Below are positions 56,335-64,000 of a stretch of DNA of 64,000 bases, one piece after another (position 1 is the first letter of the stretch; each line of letters starts with the position of its first letter). The notes beneath the pieces were generated by a model. It was not told where the DNA came from and made no database searches. It saw only the letters and a list, made by a program, of their open reading frames with translations. This DNA comes from Thermosynechococcus sp. NK55a (lineage in GTDB: Bacteria; Cyanobacteriota; Cyanobacteriia; Thermosynechococcales; Thermosynechococcaceae). The stretch is taken from contig NC_023033.1 of assembly GCF_000505665.1 (NCBI RefSeq), forward strand, positions 124,001 to 188,000, in the 5' to 3' direction. The translations under genes were made by a program, and so were the position numbers.

Positions 56335-57008
56335 CGCCGCACCAGAATGCTTTGGCCATGGGTATCGGTGCCACAGGTCTCTAGGAGTTGATGCTCTGCC
56401 GCCAAGGCATGCACCAAGGCCGTTGTTTCTGGCGTGGATTCCCAGGGATCGGGGTTGCTGTAGCAATAGTAGGTCTCCACACCATCAATTCCCCGTGTCA
56501 CCGCAGCAGGAATCAGTTGTTCCGCAGGCAGCCGATAGCGTGCCGGGTGCGCCAAAATCGCCAAGCCACCCGCCTCATGGAGAACCGCAATCACCCGTTC
56601 CGCCTGGGCCCATTCTCCTTCGGGGGCGCTGCCCATGGCATAGCGATGCAGGATTGGGGCATGGGGGTCAAAGCCATAGCCCAGGATGTGCACTTCCGTG
56701 TCAAGCAGTTGGGCGGTAATTTCAATACCGGTGTAAACTTTGGGACGATCCGTCCCTGGATAGGCTTCGACGTATGTCCGAGCCTGAAAATAGCCCTCTA
56801 AAGCATGGTGATCGGTAATGGCAAAGCCCTTGAGACCGTGGATCATTGCCTGTTGCGCCACTTGCTGCGGTGTCAGTTGTCCATCGGAGCAGATGGTGTG
56901 GAGATGAAAGTTATAGCGATAGGGACAACTGGTTGCCGTCAACGTCCGAAAGAGACCACGGAGAGTCTCAGCCTGCGTCACCATGAGTGCAGCAAGGGTC
57001 ATAGGCAT
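56331..57008 (-). CDS. PHP-domain phosphoesterase
   Basis: About 225 residues. PHP-domain metal motifs: HLHTICSDGQLTP near 36, FAITDHHALEGYF near 65, and LETCGTDTHGQ near the C-terminus. Family members hydrolyse phosphoesters such as nucleoside 3',5'-bisphosphate or histidinol phosphate. The start is uncertain: ATGs at 57008 and 57002 and a later one inside the N-terminal helix are all possible, and none has a strong ribosome site. The stop overlaps the next gene in ATGA. Confidence 0.88.
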   Translation of the reverse strand: MPMTLAALMVTQAETLRGLFRTLTATSCPYRYNFHLHTICSDGQLTPQQVAQQAMIHGLKGFAITDHHALEGYFQARTYVEAYPGTDRPKVYTGIEITAQLLDTEVHILGYGFDPHAPILHRYAMGSAPEGEWAQAERVIAVLHEAGGLAILAHPARYRLPAEQLIPAAVTRGIDGVETYYCYSNPDPWESTPETTALVHALAAEHQLLETCGTDTHGQSILVRR

Positions 57009-57109
57009 TACCAAATCTTACGCTGTTACCCTTTTAATATAAACTTTCTTTAAGAAACTAGGGATAAAAATTCCTAATAGGGCAATTTATGGGGTTGGAT
57101 GACGTATGC

Positions 57110-57115
57110 TATGAT
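57110..57115 (+). promoter_or_regulatory. -10 element of the SRP RNA gene
   Basis: TATGAT lies about seven bases before the likely RNA 5' end. No convincing -35 hexamer is visible. Confidence 0.4.
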
Positions 57116-57119
57116 ACAA

Positions 57120-57222
57120 GTTGGCTCGGAATCATGCGATCGCAACGCCTAAACCTTGTCAGGTCCGGAAGGAAGCAGCAATACGGGATGCTTGCGATAG
57201 GCGTGATCTCCGGGTCACCCTC
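57120..57222 (+). ncRNA. ffs: signal recognition particle RNA (bacterial 4.5S type)
   Basis: The invariant apical loop region GTCAGGTCCGGAAGGAAGCA (57159-57178), which binds Ffh, is intact. It is flanked by arms ACGCCT (57145-57150) and AGGCGT (57199-57204) that pair to form the hairpin stem. With Ffh the RNA targets membrane proteins. Exact ends are estimated from the pairing and the upstream -10 element. Confidence 0.9.
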
Positions 57223-57242
57223 TGGAGAACTGCCAACGATTG

Positions 57243-57887
57243 ATGCCCGCCACTGCCCTTAGCCTCCCCCTGGACGAGATTCGCTACGATGAACGGGGCT
57301 TAGTGCCAGCTATTGTCCAAGACTATTTGGACGGAACCGTCTTGATGCTGGCATGGATGAATCGGGAATCGCTACAGAAAACCCTTGAGACGGGTCGCAC
57401 GTGGTTTTGGAGTCGATCGCGCCAAGAATTGTGGCCAAAGGGGGAAACCTCTGGCCATGTGCAGTGGGTAAAAAGTATCCGCTATGACTGCGATAGTGAT
57501 GCTCTATTGCTCACTGTAGAACAGGTGGGGCACATTGCCTGCCACACAGGCGAGCGTAGTTGTTTTCACCGCCATGGAGCCAAGGGAGAATACATTGAGC
57601 CCCCTCCCGCCGATACCCTCTCACAGGTATATAGCATTGTTTGCCAGCGGCGGGATTTCCCGCAGTTGCAGTCCTACACGTCTAGCCTATTCACTGCCGG
57701 GGATAACAAAATTCTCAAGAAGCTGGGGGAAGAAACCGCAGAAGTGGTCATGGCCTGCAAAGACGATGATCCAGAGGCGATCGCCAGCGAGGTAGCAGAC
57801 TTGTTTTACCACACCCTTGTTGCCTTGGCCTATCATCGGGTGTCTTTGCGGCAGGTCTATGAGCAGCTGCAGTTGCGGCGGCGCTAG
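57243..57887 (+). CDS. hisIE: phosphoribosyl-AMP cyclohydrolase / phosphoribosyl-ATP pyrophosphatase
   Basis: A 214-residue bifunctional enzyme for steps 2 and 3 of histidine synthesis. The HisI domain (1-115) has metal ligands in [20 protein letters not shown] near 83-102 and ERSCFHR near 106. The HisE domain (125-210) has [20 protein letters not shown] near 160. The ATG at 57243 is used; a TTG three bases earlier is also open. It lies about 20 bp downstream of the SRP RNA. Confidence 0.95.
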   Translation: MPATALSLPLDEIRYDERGLVPAIVQDYLDGTVLMLAWMNRESLQKTLETGRTWFWSRSRQELWPKGETSGHVQWVKSIRYDCDSDALLLTVEQVGHIACHTGERSCFHRHGAKGEYIEPPPADTLSQVYSIVCQRRDFPQLQSYTSSLFTAGDNKILKKLGEETAEVVMACKDDDPEAIASEVADLFYHTLVALAYHRVSLRQVYEQLQLRRR

Positions 57888-57965
57888 GTGATCGCCTTTT
57901 GCCTTGTCAGCCCTGGCTGCCCGTGGCTAAAGTGCTAAGTAATGCTCACTGACTTAGGAATAACA

Positions 57966-59509
57966 ATGGCAAAGCACGTGGTCGTCATTGGCGGCGGCAT
58001 TGGTGGTCTGACGACAGCAGCCTTGTTGGCACGACGGGGCTACCGCGTCCAACTATTTGAACAGGCCGCCCAATTAGGGGGCTGTGCTTCAACCTTTCAG
58101 CGACGCGGCTTTACCTTTGATGTGGGTGCCACCCAAGTGGCGGGTCTAGAGCCGGGGGGGATCCATGCCCAGATTTTGGCTGAATTAGAGATGCCTCTGC
58201 CAGCAGCAACCCCCTGTGACCCCGCCTGTGCGGTGTATCTGCCGCAGGAAACAACGCCCATTAATGTTTGGCGCGATCGCGATCGCTGGCGACTAGAACG
58301 TCAACGCCACTTTCTGGGCAGTGAGCGATTTTGGCAAGGCCTTGAACAACTATTTGCCATTAGTTGGCGATTTCAGCAGCGGCAGCCAATTTTGCCCCCC
58401 CGCAATGGCTTTGATCTGTGGAAACTGGTGCAAGCCCTGCGTCCCGACACCCTCCTCACGGTGCCCTTTAGTCTGATGACGGTAACCGATTGGCTGAATC
58501 TCTGTGGTCTGGGGAGCGATCGCCGGCTGCGGCAATTTCTAGATCTCCAGCTCAAGCTCTACTCCCAAGTGGATGCCAGTGAAACGGCATTGCTCTATGG
58601 TGCCACCGCTCTCTGCCTTGCCCAGGAGCCCCACGGTCTTTACCATCTCCACGGCAGTATGCAGGTGCTCAGTGATTTGCTAGCCAATGCCCTGCGGCGA
58701 GATCGCGGCCAAATCTACACCCGTCATCGGGTGCATTACATTGAAGTCGAGGGAGGGCGTGCCGTCGCCGTACAGGTGGAAAACCTAAAACAAAAACCTT
58801 GGAGCGCGTTGCCGCCGATCACATTGTGGCCAATGTCCCTGCCCAAAACCTGCCCCAGCTCCTTGGCGATGCCCTTCCCCCTGGCTATGCCCGCCGCTTA
58901 AAAAGGCTGCCGCCGGCCGCCGGTGCCTTCGTCCTCTACCTGGGAGTGAAGGAGTCCGCCATTCCGGAAGCGTGTCCACCGCACCTGCAATTTCTCTACG
59001 ATCCTCAGGGGCCAATTGGCGAAAACAACTCCCTCTTTGTTTCTGTGAGTCAGCCCCAGGATGGCCGTGCTCCCGACGGCTATCGCACCCTGATTGCTTC
59101 TAGTTTTACCGAACCGAATTTCTGGCGGCAGCCCCACTTAGATTACGCCGCCACCAAGGCACAATATACCCAAACGGCTCTGGAACGCCTCGGGGAATTC
59201 TTTGATCTGCGGCCCGAGCACATTGTCCACTGCGAAGCCGCCACTCCCCGCACCTTCTGGCGCTACACGGCACGGATAGATGGCATTGTCGGTGGCATTA
59301 GTCAACGCCTGAGCACCTTTGGCCCCTTTGGCTTGGCAAGCCGCACCCCAATTCCCCACCTGTGGTTAGTGGGAGATTCTGTACATCCAGGGGAAGGCAC
59401 TGCCGGCGTCAGCTACGGTGCCCGTGCCCTCGTCCAACAGGTGGTTGCCAGTGATACCAATTTTGGTAAAAATCACTATAATAGAGGAACACTGAGGCCA
59501 ATCAATTGA
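57966..59509 (+). CDS. crtD: CrtD-like C-3',4' carotenoid desaturase, frameshifted mid-gene
   Basis: A FAD-dependent phytoene-desaturase-family enzyme; cyanobacterial CrtD acts in myxol glycoside synthesis. The FAD motif [20 protein letters not shown] lies near residue 4. The first frame runs through VRQ-like sequence to about 58790 and then becomes non-homologous. The family sequence resumes one base out ([20 protein letters not shown], then [16 protein letters not shown]). Adding one A to the five-A run at 58792-58796 restores a 514-residue protein. The stop overlaps the nadA ATG in TGATG. CrtD versus a related isomerase/desaturase is judged from overall form. Confidence 0.8.
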
Positions 59510-60486
59510 TGAGGAAACGGACACGCTGTGTTTGCCACCCTTGCTGCCCCCCACCCCCCCTCCCCCTTGATCTGGTTGCCGCTATCCAAGACCGGAAGCG
59601 GGAACTGAATGCAGTCATTCTGGCGCACTACTACCAAGACCCGGCCATTCAAGATGTGGCCGATTATATTGGTGATTCCTTGGGGCTGTCACGGCAGGCG
59701 GCCAGTACCAATGCCGATGTCATTGTCTTTGCGGGGGTGCATTTCATGGCCGAAACCGCCAAGATCCTCAACCCCGATAAGTTGGTGCTGCTGCCCGATT
59801 TGGCGGCGGGCTGTTCTTTAGCAGACAGTTGCCCTGCAGACGCCTTTGCTGCTTTTAAGGCGCAGTATCCTGACCATTTGGTGATTTCCTACATCAACTG
59901 CTCTGCCGAAATTAAGGCCCTCAGTGACATCATCTGCACCAGTTCCAACGCAGTGAAAATTGTCCAGCAGTTGCCGGCGGATCAACCCTTGATTTTTGCC
60001 CCCGATCGCAACCTTGGCCGCTACGTGATGGCGCAAACGGGTCGGCAAATGGTGCTTTGGGAGGGCAGTTGTATTGTCCATGAAACCTTCTCAGAGCGAC
60101 GTATCCTCGAACTCAAGGCTGCCTACCCCACCGCTCAGGTCATTGCCCACCCCGAATGCGAAGAGGCGGTGCTCCGCCATGCCAATTTCATTGGTTCAAC
60201 AACCGCCCTGCTTAACTACACCCAAACAGAAGCTTGCGACACGTTTATTGTTGTCACCGAGCCGGGGATTCTCCACCAGATGCAGCGGCGCAACCCTCAG
60301 AAAACCTTTATTCCTGCGCCGCCTCAGGATCAGACCTGCAATTGTAACGAGTGCCCCTTTATGCGTCTGAACACCCTAGAAAAGCTCTATTTGTGTATGC
60401 GCGATCGCCAGCCCCAAATTCAGCTGCCCGAGGACGTGCGCCTTGCTGCCCTCAAGCCCATCCAACGCATGCTGGAAATGTCCTAA
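59509..60486 (+). CDS. nadA: quinolinate synthase A
   Basis: About 325 residues. A [4Fe-4S] enzyme that condenses iminoaspartate with dihydroxyacetone phosphate in NAD synthesis. Core sequence [20 protein letters not shown] near 30 and cluster cysteines in [13 protein letters not shown] near 103 and CNCNECPF near 280 are intact. As sequenced the ATG at 59509 gives an odd start ([17 protein letters not shown]). A GTG at 59528 in another frame gives [11 protein letters not shown], closer to cyanobacterial NadA. One added base in the C runs (59547-59560) would join it to [10 protein letters not shown], so the true start is doubtful. Confidence 0.9.
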   Translation: MRKRTRCVCHPCCPPPPLPLDLVAAIQDRKRELNAVILAHYYQDPAIQDVADYIGDSLGLSRQAASTNADVIVFAGVHFMAETAKILNPDKLVLLPDLAAGCSLADSCPADAFAAFKAQYPDHLVISYINCSAEIKALSDIICTSSNAVKIVQQLPADQPLIFAPDRNLGRYVMAQTGRQMVLWEGSCIVHETFSERRILELKAAYPTAQVIAHPECEEAVLRHANFIGSTTALLNYTQTEACDTFIVVTEPGILHQMQRRNPQKTFIPAPPQDQTCNCNECPFMRLNTLEKLYLCMRDRQPQIQLPEDVRLAALKPIQRMLEMS

Positions 60487-60488
60487 GG

Positions 60489-61376
60489 TTAGATCTCGGC
60501 AACTGCTCGCTCAATCAGGCGCCGCGCCAAGGTTTGCACCCCAGTGTGGTAGTAGTAGTTGGTGCTCATGTCTAAAAAAGCACCCAAGTAGTCGAGGTTA
60601 TCTTTCGAGAGTTCAATAAAGCTTTGCAGACGATTGATCACCTTTTGCGGCGTTAACTCGTGGCTGCTCACAAATTGGCTCATCCACCCCTGCACAGCAT
60701 TAAAGCTCTGAATAATAAAGCCCAATTGACCGCTGGGATTGCCCCCCGGCACCACAGCACTAATGGCTTTGAAGGTGGGGTTTTCCTGCAAGTCGTTGGG
60801 TTGCAAGCTTTGCAGTGTGCCCAAGCATTTGAGGAGAAAGTCAGGCCCTAGGGGAATCAGACCATCAAAGCAGATGAGGGCGGCCATCCGCATGAGGGAT
60901 TCACCACTGTAGTCGGCAAGGGCCCGCAGGAAGTCACCGAGGCTATCACCGGGAATGCCATTGATTTGACAAAAGGCGAGAATTTCTACAATCAGCTTAA
61001 GGCTGAGGTCAAGGGACTGCGCCCGCTCTGGCTTGGGGGTGATTTTGTCTAGGAAACCGAAGAATGAAATTTTCTCACCCACTTTGTTGGCAAGGGCAGC
61101 CGCCCCTAGGAGGGCATCGGTATTGTCCACGGTTTGATAGAGCCACAGTGCCCGCTGATAGCCTTGGGATTTGTCATTAAAGAGCTGCACGGCGCGATCG
61201 CCAATTTGGCGGATCAGGGCAGGATCCGTTTCCCCCGTCACATGGCGGATCGTGTTATCAAAACCAACGATATTTTGCCACTGCCCCGGGATGATGAAAT
61301 CCAAGGACTTGAGAGCCATAACAGTAAGACCCCCGGTGGGGAGTTGATCAACGATTTTGTAGATAGGTTCGCTCAC
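60489..61376 (-). CDS. conserved cyanobacterial protein, unknown function
   Basis: About 295 residues from a GTG at 61376 (VSEPIYKIVDQLP), chosen because AAGGAG lies six bases upstream; extension to 61397 adds residues that overlap the lipoprotein gene. The protein is mainly helical and soluble with no recognised motif (ALKSLDFIIPGQWQNIVGFD near 24, LGDFLRALADYSGESLMRMA near 150). It appears cyanobacteria-specific. It follows the lipoprotein gene with a short overlap zone, suggesting one operon. Confidence 0.7.
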   Translation of the reverse strand: MSEPIYKIVDQLPTGGLTVMALKSLDFIIPGQWQNIVGFDNTIRHVTGETDPALIRQIGDRAVQLFNDKSQGYQRALWLYQTVDNTDALLGAAALANKVGEKISFFGFLDKITPKPERAQSLDLSLKLIVEILAFCQINGIPGDSLGDFLRALADYSGESLMRMAALICFDGLIPLGPDFLLKCLGTLQSLQPNDLQENPTFKAISAVVPGGNPSGQLGFIIQSFNAVQGWMSQFVSSHELTPQKVINRLQSFIELSKDNLDYLGAFLDMSTNYYYHTGVQTLARRLIERAVAEI

Positions 61377-61386
61377 GGTTGTCTCC

Positions 61387-61887
61387 TTAGGGGGCAAGTT
61401 GGGCTAAACCAGCCAGATCAAATTTTTCAATCCATTCCTTGCGATCGCTGGCGGTAAAACTGGGATCGCGGGAGAGCACCTTCACCTGATAGCGGTTAGC
61501 CACCAGAATTGCCGTTTGCGTTGTCCCCACCTCTACGGCTGGATAGCCGGCAATCTGCATCGTGGTGTTTTGGAACTTGGCTGCCGCCTCAGGGGTGCTA
61601 ATGGTATCGGCGATGGCTAGCATCGCCAACTCTTTGCCATCTTTTTTCAGCTTAGCCTCGGCAAAGCCCTTTTTCTCTTGGACAAAGATGCGCTCAAAGC
61701 CATTCCCTTCCGGCGGAAAGAAGCGATTAAATTCACTGCCTTGGGTGGCTTGGCGACTTACTGCCGCTGGGGCATTGCGCTGGGTGCTCTGCTGTTGCAC
61801 CTGCTCGTAGGGCGAGGGGGAGGTGGAGGCACAACCCGTGATCAAAAGCGTAAAGGCTAAAACAAGTGCACTCAGCCAGCGAACCAT
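61387..61887 (-). CDS. putative lipoprotein
   Basis: About 166 residues from the ATG at 61887. A signal peptide ends in the lipobox LLITGC, so Cys near residue 19 is likely lipid-modified. A Ser/Pro/Gln linker leads to a compact domain (FFPPEGNGFERIFVQEKKGF, then an alpha/beta tail). No function recognised. It forms a likely pair with the downstream unknown gene. Confidence 0.75.
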   Translation of the reverse strand: MVRWLSALVLAFTLLITGCASTSPSPYEQVQQQSTQRNAPAAVSRQATQGSEFNRFFPPEGNGFERIFVQEKKGFAEAKLKKDGKELAMLAIADTISTPEAAAKFQNTTMQIAGYPAVEVGTTQTAILVANRYQVKVLSRDPSFTASDRKEWIEKFDLAGLAQLAP

Positions 61888-61919
61888 GGCAATACTCAAG
61901 ACAATAAGCCAATCATAGC

Positions 61920-62630
61920 CTAGGCGGGGCAGCCCCAGGCTGAGTTCAAAATTCTGTTAATGTCTTGCCACTCGCGATCGCTCAAGGGTTCTGGGGTCAG
62001 GCTCACCTGCCACTGCGCCTCAAAGGCGTCCAAGAGAGCCCTTTGCACCACCGGCAAAGGGGGAAGGGACTGCCGATGGGGAACACTGCCAAAGACCTGC
62101 TGCCATAGATTGGGGTCAGGGGTAAGGACAATCGAACCGTGCTGAAGGACGCGATCGCCCCGCCAGGCTTGGGCACTGCCAATGACCTTCTCGCCAGTCG
62201 GTAAAACTAAATCGGCCACAGTTGCCCGTGCAAAGCAATTGATGGGAGCGTTGGCGCGATAGCGTTCCTGTCCCAACTGCAGTGGCCACCCTAGGCGCTC
62301 AAATCCCACCTTCAGAAATTGACACAAATCGGCATAGACCTGCTGCCGCCGTTGCCCTAACCCCCACACCACCAAACTGTAGGTGAGGTCCCCTTGATGT
62401 AAAACAGCTCGCCCACCGGTGGGTCGCCGCACCAGCTCTACAGGTTGCCCTTGCCAGTGCTGGTGTTGCCACTGCTGCGGAATTTGCCGTTGACGGTAGC
62501 CAAGGGAAATGGCTGGCGGTGACCAGGTGTAAAACCGCAGACAGGGGCGATCGCTCCCCTGCCAGAGCCAGCAATCCACCGCCATTTGTACCTTCCCCGG
62601 CGCTGCAAAAGGGGGAATATAACGCCACAT
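61920..62630 (-). CDS. lipoate/biotin protein ligase family (LplA/LipM-like)
   Basis: About 236 residues from the ATG at 62630 (MWRYIPPFAAPGKVQMAVD). The family block SPPAISLGYRQ near 39, RRPTGGRAVLHQGDLTYSL near 71, and the Lys/Gly region PTGEKVIGSAQAWRGDRVLQ near 150 identify a lipoyl-transfer or octanoyl-transfer enzyme. Such proteins load lipoate or octanoate on lysines of 2-oxoacid dehydrogenase complexes. The start overlaps the adhE stop (TGATG), so translation is coupled to the upstream dehydrogenase. Whether it is a ligase or an octanoyltransferase is unclear. Confidence 0.85.
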   Translation of the reverse strand: MWRYIPPFAAPGKVQMAVDCWLWQGSDRPCLRFYTWSPPAISLGYRQRQIPQQWQHQHWQGQPVELVRRPTGGRAVLHQGDLTYSLVVWGLGQRRQQVYADLCQFLKVGFERLGWPLQLGQERYRANAPINCFARATVADLVLPTGEKVIGSAQAWRGDRVLQHGSIVLTPDPNLWQQVFGSVPHRQSLPPLPVVQRALLDAFEAQWQVSLTPEPLSDREWQDINRILNSAWGCPA

Positions 62631-64000
62631 CAACTCGCAGGTGCTTCCTCCGGATGGTAGGCTGCCGCATCCCGCCGACACCCCATATAGGCAAGGATAT
62701 ACAACTCCTTGAGGTCTTGGATCAGCGGATAGCGGGGATTGGCTCCCGTGCACTGATCGTCAAAGGCCAGTTCGGCCATGCTCTCCACCCGCTCATAGAA
62801 AGCTTGATCCTCACTGTTGAGAGCCTCCTTAATCGTGGCGGGAATCTCTAACTGGGCCTTCAAATTCTCAATTGCCGCAATGAGGCGCTCCACTTTTTCC
62901 TCTGGAGTCGTGCCGCCCAATTCAAGGAAGTCGGCAATTTGGGCATAGCGCTCCTTGGCTTGGGGATACTTGTACTGCGGGAAGATAGCTTGTTTCAGGG
63001 GAGCATCGGTGGCATTGTAGCGAATCACATGGGAAATCATGAGTGCATTCGCCAGGCCGTGGGGCACATGGAAGGTGGAGCCCAGTTTGTGGGCCATCGA
63101 GTGGCAAACCCCCAAGAAGGCATTAGCAAAGGCCATGCCGGCGATCGTAGCAGCGTAGTGGACTTTTTCCCGCGCCTCTGGATCGGCAGCGCCCCAGCGA
63201 TAGGCACGGGGTAGGTAGGTAAAGAGCAGTTTGATGGCCTCTAGAGCCAGTCCCTCCGTAAACTCCGTCGAGAGCACCGACACATAGGCCTCCAAGGCAT
63301 GGGTCAGCGCATCAATGCCACCATAGGCCGTCAGTTTCTTGGGCATGTGCAGCACCAAGTCGGGATCCACAATTGCCATCGTTGGGGTAAGGGCATAGTC
63401 CGCCAAGGGGTATTTAATCCCCACGCGATCGTCGGTAACCACGGCAAAGGGCGTCACTTCTGAACCCGTTCCCGAGGTGGTGGGAATTGCCACTAGGATT
63501 GCCTTTTGGCCCAAGGGAGGCAATTGATACACCCGCTTGCGAATATCCATGAAGCGCATGGCCAGGCCGTCAAACTCCACCGTTGGGTGTTCGTACAACA
63601 GCCACATCACCTTGGCCGCATCCATAGGTGAGCCACCCCCCACGGCAATAATTACATCGGGTTGATATTGCCGCAGCAACTCTAGGCCGCGCTTGACGGT
63701 ACTGAGGGTTGGATCGGGCTCCACCTCATGGAAGATGTCGTACTTGATGTCCAGTTCTGCGAGGGTGTGCACAATCGGTTCAGTGATGCCCAAGTCAAAG
63801 AGGGGTTGATCAGTCACCAGGAAGGCGCGTTTTTTCCCTGCCAGCTCACGCAGGGCAATGGGCAAACAGCCGGGTTTGAAGTAGATTTTGGGTGGCACCC
63901 GGAACCAAAGCATATTTTCCCGGCGATCGCTCACCGTTTTAATATTCAGCAAGTGACGGGGACCAACATTTTCCGATGTGACGTTGCCGCCCCAGGTGCC
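62630..64000 (-). CDS. adhE: bifunctional aldehyde/alcohol dehydrogenase AdhE, partial (3' part)
   Basis: The window contains the C-terminal iron-dependent alcohol dehydrogenase domain plus the linker. The frame stays open to base 64000, where GGNVTSENVGPRHLLNIKTV is the AdhE interdomain sequence, so the gene continues beyond the edge with the acetaldehyde dehydrogenase domain. Domain features: GGGSPMDAAKVMWLLYEHP (NAD site) and iron-ligand histidines in GVCHSMAHKLGSTFHVPHG. AdhE reduces acetyl-CoA to ethanol in fermentation. A start at 63952 is internal and not the real start. Confidence 0.92.
   Translation of the reverse strand, partial: GTWGGNVTSENVGPRHLLNIKTVSDRRENMLWFRVPPKIYFKPGCLPIALRELAGKKRAFLVTDQPLFDLGITEPIVHTLAELDIKYDIFHEVEPDPTLSTVKRGLELLRQYQPDVIIAVGGGSPMDAAKVMWLLYEHPTVEFDGLAMRFMDIRKRVYQLPPLGQKAILVAIPTTSGTGSEVTPFAVVTDDRVGIKYPLADYALTPTMAIVDPDLVLHMPKKLTAYGGIDALTHALEAYVSVLSTEFTEGLALEAIKLLFTYLPRAYRWGAADPEAREKVHYAATIAGMAFANAFLGVCHSMAHKLGSTFHVPHGLANALMISHVIRYNATDAPLKQAIFPQYKYPQAKERYAQIADFLELGGTTPEEKVERLIAAIENLKAQLEIPATIKEALNSEDQAFYERVESMAELAFDDQCTGANPRYPLIQDLKELYILAYMGCRRDAAAYHPEEAPAS

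Overview
The window looks like a chromosomal segment of a thermophilic unicellular cyanobacterium of the Thermosynechococcus type. The evidence is a Mg-chelatase subunit ChlH, an NDH-1 subunit NdhN, a CrtD-type carotenoid desaturase, DUF3122, DUF4327 and Sll0314-like cyanobacterial families, a DUF3365 c-type haem protein resembling Tll0287 of T. elongatus, and very frequent GCGATCGC (HIP1) palindromes. The genus is an inference from remembered family resemblance; no search was run.

Layout. 1-6100: alpha-mannosidase, ssb, then a likely operon of a sulfide:quinone-oxidoreductase-like flavoprotein, a periplasmic haem protein and a DUF3122 protein. 6100-12600: chorismate-utilising synthase, ECF T-component, PspA/IM30 protein, pentapeptide protein, hisC, a short DnaJ and panB. 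12600-19000: a phosphotransferase/ATPase fusion, homoserine dehydrogenase, and a sulfate importer (sbpA-cysT-cysW). 19000-31800: chlH, an ECF-type ATPase, TPR protein, TerC, ndk, PhzF, cobO, a group 2 sigma factor and fused panC-cmk. 31800-40450: small cyanobacterial proteins, M20 hydrolase, LuxR-type regulator, recF, a short SepF and a cobalt importer (cbiMNQO). 40450-51800: PMT-like glycosyltransferase, HtrA protease, tyrA, two serine/threonine kinases around tRNA-Thr(UGU), ndhN and dnaX. 51800-55975: an acquired island with a decayed IS481-type transposase, a decayed methyltransferase and an intact asnB. 56000-64000: PHP protein, SRP RNA, hisIE, crtD, nadA, a lipoprotein, a lipoate-ligase-like protein and the 3' part of adhE.

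Two window-wide patterns stand out. First, five genes (panB, cbiN, a protein kinase, crtD and probably nadA) are each out of frame by exactly one missing base in a run of 5-8 identical bases. This suggests systematic homopolymer undercalling in the assembly, or alternatively reliance on transcriptional slippage. Second, the noncoding gaps hold many unrelated local tandem duplications with 9-12 bp units, far more than chance allows. They could be slippage products or footprints left by lost insertion sequences.

Metabolic threads run through the segment. Inorganic sulfur appears in sulfate uptake and SQR. Cobalt and cobalamin appear in cbiMNQO and cobO. Pantothenate appears in panB and panC, and histidine in hisC and hisIE. 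Most genes are single housekeeping units on alternating strands, with short overlaps and few long operons.
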